Source of the DNA: ZC4RG20 sp036381515
GTDB taxonomy: Bacteria > Pseudomonadota > Gammaproteobacteria > Steroidobacterales > Rariloculaceae
Direction of reading: 5' to 3'
Assembly: GCA_036381515.1 (NCBI GenBank)
Contig: DASVCR010000074.1
Span: forward strand, 62,001-126,000
DNA length: 64,000 nucleotides
Numbering within the stretch: position 1 is the first letter of the stretch; each line of letters opens with the position of its first letter. Positions 44,478-52,436 of the stretch are shown piece after piece. A program made the translations under genes and the position numbers. Below the pieces are notes generated by a model. The model searched no databases. It was not told where the DNA came from and worked only from the letters and a program-made list of their open reading frames with translations.

Positions 44478-45754
44478 GGCTGCGCCATGATGCGCTCGGC
44501 CTCGCGCTGCGCGTCGGCGAGCGCGTCCTCCGGAGGCTCGAGCCCGGTGACGACCGCGCTGAACGCGCTTTGCAGCGCCTGCGACAGCTGCGCATAGCGC
44601 GGCGTGACCGGCCGCGAGCGCGCGGCGTCGAGCGCGTCGCGCAACGCCTCGAGATGCGGCTGCGCCGCGAGCAGCTCGGGATCGGAGTAGAGCGGCCGTC
44701 GCGCCGGGTTGTAGCCGTACGCGAGCGCGAGGGTGCGCTGCGCGGCCGGCGACGCCATGAAGCGCACGAACTCCGCGGCCGCATCCGGATGACGCGAGCG
44801 CGCGTTGATGCCGAGATTCCAGCCGCCGAGCGCGGCCGCGGACTCGTGCCCTTCGAAATGCGGCAGCGGCGCGACGCCGACCTTGCCGCGGACCGGCGAG
44901 TCCGGCTGCTGGAACAGCGTCCACGCGTACGGCCAGTTGCGCAGGAAGACCGCGCGGCCGCTGCCGAACACATGGCGCGACGGCTCCTCGGTCGCAGTCG
45001 TCACGAGCGCCGGGCTGACTCCTCGAGGCACGAGCGACTGCACGAACTCGAGCGCGCGCAGGCTCTCGGGGCTCTCGAGGACGACGCGGTCGCCGTCGAG
45101 CACGTCGCCGCCCGCGCTCCAGATGACCTCGAGCACGTTGCAGACGAGCCCTTCGTACTGCCGGCCTTGCCAGACGAAGCCGTGCACGTCCGGCTCGCGC
45201 TTCGCGATCGTCCGGGCCGCGTCGGCGAGCTCGGTCCACGTGCGCGGCGGCGCGAAGCCGTGGCGTTCGAGCAGGTCCTTGCGGTAGTAGAGGAGCCCGG
45301 CGTCGACGAACCACGGCACCGCGTACTGCCGGCCCTCGTAAGTCACCGCCTCGAGCGACGCCGCGAAGAGCGCCTCGCGCTCGTCGGCCGGGAGCAGGTC
45401 GGTGACGTCGGCGATCCAGCCGGCGCGCGCGAACTCGGCGACCCAGATCACGTCGAGCGCGAGGACGTCGAAATCGCGCGAGCCGCCGCGCAGGTTGATC
45501 ACGTAGAACTGATGCTGCTCGTCGCTCGCCGCGGGCAGCGTCTCGGCGCGGACCCTGATCCCCGGATGCTCGGCCTCGAACTCGCGCAGCAGCGCGGCAA
45601 ACGGGGCGGGGTCGCCGAAGAGCCTGAAGTGCTTGAAGACGATCGTCGCCTCGCGCGCGCCAGTGGCCGGCGGCTCGCCGTCACAGCCGGCGATCGCGAA
45701 CGAGGCGGCGAGCACCGCGAGTCCGCGCGATATCGATAGGATCGTATCGAGCAC
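44474..45754 (-). CDS. ABC importer substrate-binding lipoprotein (family 1)
   Basis: A 426-residue solute-binding protein with a lipobox ending IAGC (C24). The fold is recognisable from IVFKHFRLFGDPAPFAALLREFEAEHPGIRV, FDVLALDVIWVAEFARAGWI, YAVPWFVDAGLLYYRKDLL and GGWNLGINARSRHPDAAAEFVRFMAS. It captures the solute, probably a sugar, for the two permeases and the MalK-type ATPase. First gene of the five-gene uptake cluster. Confidence 0.9.
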   Translation of the reverse strand: MLDTILSISRGLAVLAASFAIAGCDGEPPATGAREATIVFKHFRLFGDPAPFAALLREFEAEHPGIRVRAETLPAASDEQHQFYVINLRGGSRDFDVLALDVIWVAEFARAGWIADVTDLLPADEREALFAASLEAVTYEGRQYAVPWFVDAGLLYYRKDLLERHGFAPPRTWTELADAARTIAKREPDVHGFVWQGRQYEGLVCNVLEVIWSAGGDVLDGDRVVLESPESLRALEFVQSLVPRGVSPALVTTATEEPSRHVFGSGRAVFLRNWPYAWTLFQQPDSPVRGKVGVAPLPHFEGHESAAALGGWNLGINARSRHPDAAAEFVRFMASPAAQRTLALAYGYNPARRPLYSDPELLAAQPHLEALRDALDAARSRPVTPRYAQLSQALQSAFSAVVTGLEPPEDALADAQREAERIMAQP

Positions 45755-46122
45755 GAGAGGTAGGGTACCAACCGCGGCGCGCCCGGCCCAATCGCATCGT
45801 TGCCGATGTGCGCGCGAGCGTCGAGTCGGATGCGGAGGACGAAGCGCCTGAAGTCGCGGCTCGGCGCGGCTTATTGCCGTGTCGGCTCCCGACGGGGGGA
45901 TCGGCGCCGATCGGGCGGCGGCAGGCCGGCGTCGTTACGCGCGCGGCGGTACGGCGGCGCGGCGGTACGGCGCGACGGTACGGCGGCGCGACGGTTCGAG
46001 CGGTAGGCTGCCGCTCGAGGGCTACGCTGCTCCATAGCGGCACTGCTACCCCATTGCGGCGCTGCTAGGGGGCGCGCTAAGGACGGCGCAGCGCGGCATC
46101 GCGCTGCCTGTCAAGGGCGGCG
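45755..46122. other. Intergenic region with CGGTACGGCG tandem repeats
   Basis: About 370 bp between the start of the uptake operon and the end of the WEGD-motif gene. CGGTACGGCG occurs three times (45947, 45963, 45976) with a degraded fourth copy to about 46010. The operon promoter should lie near 45755-45800, but no clear consensus was found. Confidence 0.55.
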
Positions 46123-47205
46123 CTATTCGACGCGCGGAAACTCCCACGCGCCGGACACGTGCACCTCGGACACGCTCACGACCTCGCCGTCGTCGTTCAT
46201 GTTGAACACCCAGCCGAGGCCGAAGCTGCTGTCGAACGCGTTCTCGGACTGCGGGACCAGACGAGACTTGTCGGAGCTCGTATTGCCGCCGGTGTCGGAG
46301 TAGCGCGGCGTGCGCTCCAGCCAGAGCTCGCCGTCCTCGAGCGTCACGACGGCCGTGATCGCGTTGCCGAGCCACACGCCGCGATACGTGCCGACATACT
46401 TGCGCAGCACGTCCTCCGGGATCTCGACGACCTTCTGCTCCGCCTGCTCGAGGTTGCCGCTATAGTGGCGCTGCCCCGTCTCGGACTCGTTGCAGATGAC
46501 CTCGAGCATCGCGCCGTCCGGCCGCTGCACGAGATCGACGATCGCCTGCACCGGCTCCGTGAACGTGCCGGGATCGTCGTAGGTGATCTCGAGCTTCATG
46601 TGACCGTAGTCGAGCCGCGTGTACCGCTCGGTGATCTTGAGCTGCTCGGTGTGCGGCAGGCCCTCGCGCGTCAGCCACGTCTTGTCGTTGTAGCCGTTGC
46701 TCTCGACGACGAGCGTGTCGCCTTCCCAGCGGCCGACCGAGTATCCCATCCACGTCGGAAGGATCGGCTCTTCCTCGAGCTCGCGGCCGTCCATGAAGAT
46801 CTCGCGATACGTCATGTCGGGGTTCAGGACGGCGATGAACTCGGGATGCTGCACGATCCGGCGCATGCCGCCGACCGACGCGCCGGCCGGGTACGAGCTC
46901 GGCCCGGCCGGTAGGCAATGAAAGCGCGGATCGTCCGTGTAGAACCGCCGCTCCCTCTCGGCCATCGCGTCGCGCGCCCAGCCGAGGATCTTCGACTCGT
47001 CGAACAGGCTCCCGCGCGCGTCTTCCGGCACCCAGAGCCCGGTGAGATCGGGCCGCCCGTCGGCCGTCTTCGGCGCCGGCGCGTTCAGGTCCGGACGACC
47101 GTCCGCGGTGCGCGGCACGAGCGGGGACCGCCAATCGAACCACTGCGCGTGCACCGGCATGCTCACCGCGATTAGATAAAGAAGTGCTGCCGCCCGCCGT
47201 GTCAT
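46123..47205 (-). CDS. Secreted WEGD-motif protein, partner of DUF6152 copy 2
   Basis: A 360-residue exported protein. ATG at 47205 has GGGGGAG upstream and is followed by a signal peptide (cleaved after VHA-Q). TADGRPDL occurs twice before GLW, a small internal duplication. The block YSVGRWEGDTLVVES (about 155-169) and the following TEQ...ERY, DDPGTFTEP and Cys-acidic elements match the proteins at 19151-19954 and the C-terminal part of 54485-55501. Function unknown. Divergent from DUF6152 copy 2 across 97 bp. Confidence 0.68.
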   Translation of the reverse strand: MTRRAAALLYLIAVSMPVHAQWFDWRSPLVPRTADGRPDLNAPAPKTADGRPDLTGLWVPEDARGSLFDESKILGWARDAMAERERRFYTDDPRFHCLPAGPSSYPAGASVGGMRRIVQHPEFIAVLNPDMTYREIFMDGRELEEEPILPTWMGYSVGRWEGDTLVVESNGYNDKTWLTREGLPHTEQLKITERYTRLDYGHMKLEITYDDPGTFTEPVQAIVDLVQRPDGAMLEVICNESETGQRHYSGNLEQAEQKVVEIPEDVLRKYVGTYRGVWLGNAITAVVTLEDGELWLERTPRYSDTGGNTSSDKSRLVPQSENAFDSSFGLGWVFNMNDDGEVVSVSEVHVSGAWEFPRVE

Positions 47206-47253
47206 GCGCTCCCCCGCCTCGAGCCCGATCGTCATTCCGCTAGGTAGCGAAAG

Positions 47254-47259
47254 TATACT
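47254..47259. promoter_or_regulatory. TATACT hexamer, possible -10 element shared by divergent genes
   Basis: AGTATACT is a palindrome, so a good -10 sequence is present on both strands, about 44 bp before DUF6152 copy 2 and about 50 bp before the WEGD gene. No clear -35 was found on either side. Confidence 0.3.
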
Positions 47260-47302
47260 ATTGCCCCTCGCGGGACATGGAACGGTGCACGGAGTCCGCA
47301 AG

Positions 47303-47704
47303 ATGGGAATGATCAGAACGCTGATGTCGGCGAGCGCGGCGCTCGCTTTCGCTGTCGCATGGGCTTGCGCGCACGCCCATCACTCGTTCTCGGCGGAGTT
47401 CGACATCGGCCAGCCGGTCGAGATCACCGGCACCGTGACGGATATCGAGTGGACGAACCCGCACACCTGGGTGCACATGGAAGCGACCGACGCCGACGGC
47501 AACAAGACGCAGTGGGCGGTCGAGCTGCTCGGCGTGAACGCGCTCGCACGAAGCGGCCTCACGCGCCGGACGCTGAAGCCGGGCGACATGATCAAGGTCA
47601 AAGGCTACCGCGCGCGGAACGGCACGACCACGGCGAACGCGTCGTCGATGGTCCGCGCCGACACCGGCGAGCCGCTATGGACGAGCTCGGGCGAGGAGGA
47701 GTGA
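47303..47704 (+). CDS. DUF6152 family periplasmic protein, copy 2
   Basis: A 133-residue secreted protein. Signal peptide ends AHA (23-25), predicting a mature start His26-His27-Ser. The core FDIGQPVEITGTVTDIEWTNPHTWVHMEA contains the conserved NPH (H54), followed by LLGVNALARSGLTRRTLKPGDMIKVKG, typical of DUF6152. ATG at 47303 has GGAG upstream; ATG 47309 is an alternative. Divergent from its WEGD-motif partner and convergent with the dihaem cytochrome gene. Confidence 0.85.
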   Translation: MGMIRTLMSASAALAFAVAWACAHAHHSFSAEFDIGQPVEITGTVTDIEWTNPHTWVHMEATDADGNKTQWAVELLGVNALARSGLTRRTLKPGDMIKVKGYRARNGTTTANASSMVRADTGEPLWTSSGEEE

Positions 47705-47724
47705 TCGCGATCCCGGCGTGCGGA

Positions 47725-47805
47725 AAATGTGTCAGACACAATCATCGGAAGAAAAATGTGTCAGACACCATTTTTAGCGAAAAAGGTGTCTGACACCGTT
47801 TTTCG
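47725..47805. repeat. Family A palindromic repeats (three copies) between convergent genes
   Basis: Two GTGTCAGACAC copies on the left and one GGTGTCTGACACC followed by a T-run on the right, each within A- and T-rich flanks. They lie between DUF6152 copy 2 and the convergent cytochrome gene, so they resemble bidirectional terminators. Same family as 8950-9039. Confidence 0.85.
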
Positions 47806-47828
47806 TTTTCGGCGTCAACGCCTGAGCG

Positions 47829-49274
47829 TCACAGCGTCTTGATGTACTCGAGCAGCGCGCGGCGCTCGTCGTCGGTCAGCTCGTCGCCGAACGTGTGGCC
47901 GGCGTTCGAGTAGCCGTAGAGCGTCGTGTCGTAGATCCGCTCGCGCTCCCGCTCGTTCGCCGCGTCCGCCTTGCCGTGGTCGAGCTCGCGGTACCTCCAG
48001 CCGAGCACGTCCGGATCGTAGTCGCGAGAATCGAAGCTTCGGGTCCAGTACGTCGGGCGCTTGCGGCTGTCGAGCAGCGCCTCGAGCGTCGGCACCGAGC
48101 CGTTGTGCAGGAACGGCGCCGTGATCCAGACGCCGTCGAGCGGCGGCGCGACGTAGCCCAGCGCCGGGCGCGCCTCGGCGAGCTCGCCGTACCACGAGCG
48201 GTTGAACCAGCTCATGAAGCGATCCGAATCGTCGTAGGCCTGCCGCGCGTAGGCCGGGTCCGTGCCGACGACGTCGAGCGGCACGAGCCGGTTCGGATAC
48301 TCGCCGTCGTCACCCTCGCCGCCGTCACCATAAGTGCCGTGACACGACGAGCAGTGCTCGACGAAGACAGGCTCGCCCTGCGCGGCGAGCGCGTCGTCGA
48401 TGGGGTACGGATACGCGGGCGGCTCGAGCGACGCGATGAACGCGCGGACGTGCGTGAACATCTCGTCGATCCGCTCGGCCTCGTCGACGCTGTCCGTGCA
48501 GACGAGCGACTTCATCATCATGAAGCGCACGTGATCGCCGCGCCCCATCCCGTTGTAGAACATCGCGTGCTTCTTGCCCACTCGCCACCACGGCGGGACG
48601 CTGATCGGCAGCGGCCGCTTGGGCGGCGGCTCGAGCCGCGGCTCGTCTGACCACTCGAGCGTCTTCGGATCGCGGTGCGCGATCAGCGCGAGCGTCAGGT
48701 TCGGCGCGGGATTGACGCCGACGGTGTCGGTGATCATGTACGGCGCGATCGCCGCGATGCGATCGGCCCATTTCCGCCACGCCGCGGCCTGGTCCGGCCC
48801 GAGCACGTAAGCGCCGACCGCGTCCGCGAGCTCGGTCGGATCGTCCGTGAAATCGAGCGACTCGTTGCCGAGCCCGATGACCGGCTCGCCGTCGAACAGC
48901 GCGCCGTGACACAGAAGGCAGTTCGCGTTCGCGATCTCGACGCCGTGCTCGTCCTCCGAGACGCTCATGTAGTAAGGCAACGCATCGGTGCGCGCGGCGC
49001 CCTCGTCGCCGCCGACGCCGGGCGCACCGCTGACGCGCCGCCACGCCGAGTACGGCATGCCGCATGTCATGTAGCGGCCGCTCTCGATCACGTCGCGGCC
49101 GATCTCGGGATCGCCTTGGCGCTGCTCGGCGGGCGGGATCGGACCGGGCTCGGCCTTCACGAGGGCGTCCTCGGGGCCGCTGCAGCCCGCAACGAGCAGC
49201 AGAGCCGCGACAGCCGCGAGCGCCGGCACGCGGGCGATCGGCGTGCGTGGGCGGGATCTGACGTGTCCGTTCAT
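47829..49274 (-). CDS. Dihaem c-type cytochrome lipoprotein
   Basis: A 481-residue lipoprotein (lipobox ending VAGC, C31) with two haem sites, CLLCH (119-123) and CSSCH (308-312). The layout and the motif GVWITAPFLHNGSVPTLEALLD resemble cytochrome c peroxidase/MauG relatives and the cytochromes found with dehydrogenases. It is co-transcribed with the CrtC/AttH-like gene upstream, whose stop overlaps its start region in reverse order (ATGA at 49271-49274 joins this gene's start to the neighbour's stop). Probably a periplasmic electron carrier or peroxidase. Confidence 0.82.
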   Translation of the reverse strand: MNGHVRSRPRTPIARVPALAAVAALLLVAGCSGPEDALVKAEPGPIPPAEQRQGDPEIGRDVIESGRYMTCGMPYSAWRRVSGAPGVGGDEGAARTDALPYYMSVSEDEHGVEIANANCLLCHGALFDGEPVIGLGNESLDFTDDPTELADAVGAYVLGPDQAAAWRKWADRIAAIAPYMITDTVGVNPAPNLTLALIAHRDPKTLEWSDEPRLEPPPKRPLPISVPPWWRVGKKHAMFYNGMGRGDHVRFMMMKSLVCTDSVDEAERIDEMFTHVRAFIASLEPPAYPYPIDDALAAQGEPVFVEHCSSCHGTYGDGGEGDDGEYPNRLVPLDVVGTDPAYARQAYDDSDRFMSWFNRSWYGELAEARPALGYVAPPLDGVWITAPFLHNGSVPTLEALLDSRKRPTYWTRSFDSRDYDPDVLGWRYRELDHGKADAANERERERIYDTTLYGYSNAGHTFGDELTDDERRALLEYIKTL

Positions 49275-50632
49275 GGCTCGGCGTATCCGTTCAGCTGGAC
49301 GAAACCGCTGCCGGCCGCGGTCCCGTCGATTCGGACCGGACCTGCCCAGAATTGCAGCCACGTTTCGCCTTCATGATCCGCTTCGATCGGCGTCAGCGTC
49401 GTCTCGATGTCGCGGCCGGGCACTCGCAGGCTCCAGCGTAGCGGATAGCGCGTGCCGGTGCGCGGGCTCGTCCAATAATCCATCGGCTCGAGCGTGACGT
49501 CGTCATCGGCGAGCGGCACGGCCGAGCCCTGCGGATCGATCAGGAGCGCCGTCGTCGTCGCCGTGCGCTCGTCGCCGGCGCGCCGGCGATGCGTGCGCAC
49601 GAGGATCAGCTCGCTGCCGTCGTCGAGATGCAGCGAGAAGCGGTCGTTGCCGACGGGGCCGCCCGGAAGCGGCAGCTCACCCCATGCGTGCTCGAGCGCG
49701 AAGACGCCGTCGACGTCGAATCGACGCCCGTCCGCGACGAGCGTACCGCGAGCGCGAAGGCGCGGCTGTACGTAGAACTGGAACGGCGCGGCTCGTGCGC
49801 CGCTCCCGCCTGCGACGTCGCTCGCCGTGATCGGGCGTTTCATGTCGCGCAGCTCGAGGTCGAGCTCGAGCCCGTCCGTGCCGAGATGGAGCGCAAAGCC
49901 GGGCGCGTCCGCGGTCCGGCCCGCATCCGGCTCGAGCTCCACGAGCTGCCAGTTCTCGATCCAGACGCGGACCGGCGGCGCAGTCGCGCCGGCGAGCCCG
50001 AGCGCGCCGCGGCTGAGCTTGCCGTCGGTGCGGAGCCCTGTGCCCGTCGGTGCCGAGATCGAGAAGAGGCCGGCATAGATCTGCGACGTGCTCCACGCGG
50101 ATGCCGGCGCGGCGGATTCCAGCTCGGCAGCGTTGAGCTCGGTGGATTCGCCCTCAACGGGCTCCAGCTCGGCGGATTCGCCCTCAACGGGCTCCAGCTC
50201 GGCGGATTCGGTCTCTGCCTCTGCCCCGATTCCGATCGTTGCGCGCTCGGCTCCGGTTTGCCCGCTCGCCCCGGCTTCCGACCGAAGCGCGATCCGCATC
50301 AGCAGCCACTGCACGCCGAGCATCGGCACGTCGGCGCCGCTTGCGTCGTTCAGCGTGCCGCTCAGATACCACCACTCGGTGCGATACGCGTCGTGCGCGC
50401 GATGATCGGCGGGGAACTCGAACGCCCAGCGCGGCGGCGGCTGCGGAAAGTCGTCGTCGACCGACGCCGCGAGCAGCGCGAACGGCGAAACGCCGAGCAT
50501 GTCGGCCGCGTCGCGCCCGCGCGCGGGATCGGACGCGCCGCGCAATGAAGCTGCGATCGCGAGGACTGCGGCGACGGCCGCGATGACCGCTGCCGCGATC
50601 CATCGCGGACGGCGGTGCACGCTGACGTTCAT
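49271..50632 (-). CDS. CrtC/AttH-like lipocalin-fold protein, membrane-anchored
   Basis: A 453-residue protein with one N-terminal hydrophobic segment (11-30) and the hallmarks of carotenoid 1,2-hydratase/AttH proteins: DHRAHDAYRTEWWYLSG (76-92), DVDGVFALEHAWGE, and terminal GSGFVQLNGYAEP. Most relatives are of unknown function; CrtC hydrates carotenoids. Residues about 140-172 contain a 30-bp in-frame tandem repeat (SAELEPVEGE). Its stop overlaps the start of the dihaem cytochrome gene, so the two are coupled. Confidence 0.75.
   Translation of the reverse strand: MNVSVHRRPRWIAAAVIAAVAAVLAIAASLRGASDPARGRDAADMLGVSPFALLAASVDDDFPQPPPRWAFEFPADHRAHDAYRTEWWYLSGTLNDASGADVPMLGVQWLLMRIALRSEAGASGQTGAERATIGIGAEAETESAELEPVEGESAELEPVEGESTELNAAELESAAPASAWSTSQIYAGLFSISAPTGTGLRTDGKLSRGALGLAGATAPPVRVWIENWQLVELEPDAGRTADAPGFALHLGTDGLELDLELRDMKRPITASDVAGGSGARAAPFQFYVQPRLRARGTLVADGRRFDVDGVFALEHAWGELPLPGGPVGNDRFSLHLDDGSELILVRTHRRRAGDERTATTTALLIDPQGSAVPLADDDVTLEPMDYWTSPRTGTRYPLRWSLRVPGRDIETTLTPIEADHEGETWLQFWAGPVRIDGTAAGSGFVQLNGYAEP
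50111..50210. repeat. 30-bp in-frame tandem repeat within the CrtC-like gene
   Basis: Two identical 30-bp units (50141-50170 nearly identical, 50171-50200) are flanked by a diverged copy (50111-50140) and a partial copy (50201-50210). They encode an acidic loop and keep the reading frame. Confidence 0.85.
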
Positions 50633-50711
50633 GAGGCGGAACCGATAGAGAACGCTCTTGAGGCTAGCTTCTGACCGCCGTGTCGCGCAACTTCGCAGGG
50701 CGTGCGTCGAG

Positions 50712-51161
50712 TCACGCGGTCGCAGGAACGGCGGCGAGCGTCAACCGCGAGACGCAGACGAGCTGACCACGGTCGTTCTTGATCTCGATGTTCCAGACCT
50801 GGCTCGATCGGCCGATGTGCACCGGGCGCGCCGTGCCGGTCACGATCGATCCCTCGGGGACCGGACGCAGGTGATTCGCATTGATCTCCTGCCCGACGAA
50901 GTGACGCGTGCGGTCGTGATTCGCCGCGTTCGCCGCGAGACTGCCGATCGTCTCGGCCAGCACGACCGACGCGCCGCCGTGCAGCATGCGCATCGGCTGA
51001 CAGGTGCGGTGATCGACGGGCATCGTGGCGGTCAGGTAATCCGGACCGAGCTCGGTCAGGTCGATGCCGATGTGCTCCGCGAGCGTGTCGGGCAGACGCT
51101 CGCGAAGGCGTTCGAGCGTGACCTCCGGGCGCCAGAGATTTTCCGCCGCGTTGCTCGTCAT
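50712..51161 (-). CDS. Hotdog-fold acyl-CoA thioesterase, YdiI/MenI type
   Basis: A 149-residue PaaI-family thioesterase with the signature MLHGGASVVLAETIGS (59-74; catalytic Glu70), which is characteristic of YdiI/EntH proteins. YdiI hydrolyses 1,4-dihydroxy-2-naphthoyl-CoA in menaquinone synthesis; related enzymes act on other aromatic acyl-CoAs. No menaquinone genes are in the window, so the substrate is open. Divergent from the MmcQ/YjbR gene. Confidence 0.85.
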   Translation of the reverse strand: MTSNAAENLWRPEVTLERLRERLPDTLAEHIGIDLTELGPDYLTATMPVDHRTCQPMRMLHGGASVVLAETIGSLAANAANHDRTRHFVGQEINANHLRPVPEGSIVTGTARPVHIGRSSQVWNIEIKNDRGQLVCVSRLTLAAVPATA

Positions 51162-51227
51162 GCCGGATTCGCCTGTTTATGCGTAGGATGGTAAACGAAG
51201 CATCGAGCGTCGACGAGGAAGAGCGCG

Positions 51228-51626
51228 ATGAACGAGCTGACGATGCGCCCCGACCGCCTCGAGCGGCTTCGCAAGATCTGTCTCGCATTGCCGGACGCTA
51301 CCGAGAAGATCGCGTGGGGCGATCCGACGTGGCGCGTGCGGGACAAGATCTTCGCGATGGCCAAGGGGAACTACCCGGGCGGCCGGCCCTCCGTTTGGAT
51401 GAAAGGACGCGACGGCACGCAGGAATCCCTGATCGCGCTCGATCCCGACGGCTTCTTCGTGCCGCCCTACGTCGGCCACAAGGGCTGGATCGGCGTATGG
51501 ATGGATCGGCCGCGCATCAAGTGGTCGATGCTCGAGGATCTAATCGCGGAAAGCTATACCCTCGTCGCGAAGCCGAGGAAACGGAAAATCGGGGTCAGAG
51601 CCCATTTTCCCGCTTCGCGGAAATAA
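51228..51626 (+). CDS. MmcQ/YjbR family protein with repeat-derived C-terminus
   Basis: A 132-residue protein matching the YjbR/CyaY-like fold family: ERLRKICLALPDATEKIAWGDPTWRVRDKIFAMA, VWMKGR, PPYVGHKGWIGVWMD and WSMLEDLIAESYTLVAKPR. The last 15 residues (KIGVRAHFPASRK) are encoded by a family-B repeat that has replaced the original end of the gene. Family members are thought to bind DNA or nucleotides, without firm function. Confidence 0.82.
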   Translation: MNELTMRPDRLERLRKICLALPDATEKIAWGDPTWRVRDKIFAMAKGNYPGGRPSVWMKGRDGTQESLIALDPDGFFVPPYVGHKGWIGVWMDRPRIKWSMLEDLIAESYTLVAKPRKRKIGVRAHFPASRK

Positions 51627-52436
51627 GGGCTTGGGGAAATCGGGGTCGGGAAATCGGGGTCGGGAAATCGGGGTCAGAGCCCTTTTTGGGGGGAAATCGG
51701 GGGCAGAGCTCTTTTCCGGGAAATTGGGGTCAGAGCGCCATCTTCTGCAGGGGAATTGGGGGTCGGGGCAGAGCCCGTTTCGTGGATTGGGAGAATTTGG
51801 GCTCAACGAGGAAAGTGGGATCAGCGGGGAACTGAAGAGGGACTGAGGGCGAAGGGACTGGGGTCAGAGGGACTGGCGTCAGAGGGACTGGGGGCAGAGG
51901 GACTGAGGTCAGAGGGACCGGGGCAGAGGAACTGGGGTCCAGAGGGACTGGGCGCAGAGTGACCGGTATCAGAGTGACCCCGGGGTCAGAGAGACTGGGA
52001 TCAGAGGGACTGGGATCAGAGCCCTTTTTCCGAGAGTCCTTTTTTCTCCACCTTTCTTTTCAGAGTGCGGGAAATGGGCACACCTCAATTTCCAGAGGCG
52101 GGGAAAATGGGCTCTGACCCCAGTTTCCCTTTCCCTCCCCTAAGGCCGGGAAACGGGCTCTGACCCCAGTTCCCTCACGGCAAGGCGGGAAACGGGCTCT
52201 GACCCCAATTTCCGGCGGTGAGGGAAACTGTGGTTAGGAAGAAATTGGGTGTGACCCCAGTTTCCCTCACCGCGAGGCGGGAAAACGGGCCTTCACCGCA
52301 ATTCCCCGGAAAAGGGCTCTGACCCCAATCTTTTTAGGGCTCTGACCCGATTTTCGAAAAGGGCTCTGACCCGAATTAATTTAGGGCTCTGACCCCGATT
52401 TTTCTGACCCCGATTTTTGCGGACCCGATTTCCGGC
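51591..52436. repeat. Family B repeat array 2 with internal purine-rich minisatellite
   Basis: Forward units at 51591, 51670, 51726 (variant) and about 52014; reverse units at 52109, 52155, 52194, 52314 and three more to 52400. As in array 1, forward units follow the plus-strand gene and reverse units follow the minus-strand PQQ dehydrogenase. Positions 51858-52020 form a purine-rich tandem of about ten GTCAGAGGGACTGGG-like units of 17-20 bp. Open frames here are low-complexity and not considered genes. Confidence 0.88.

Noticed and set aside
51631..51962. Open frames inside repeat array 2
   Set aside because: They encode repetitive GLxSEG-type peptides that are direct translations of the minisatellite and repeat units.
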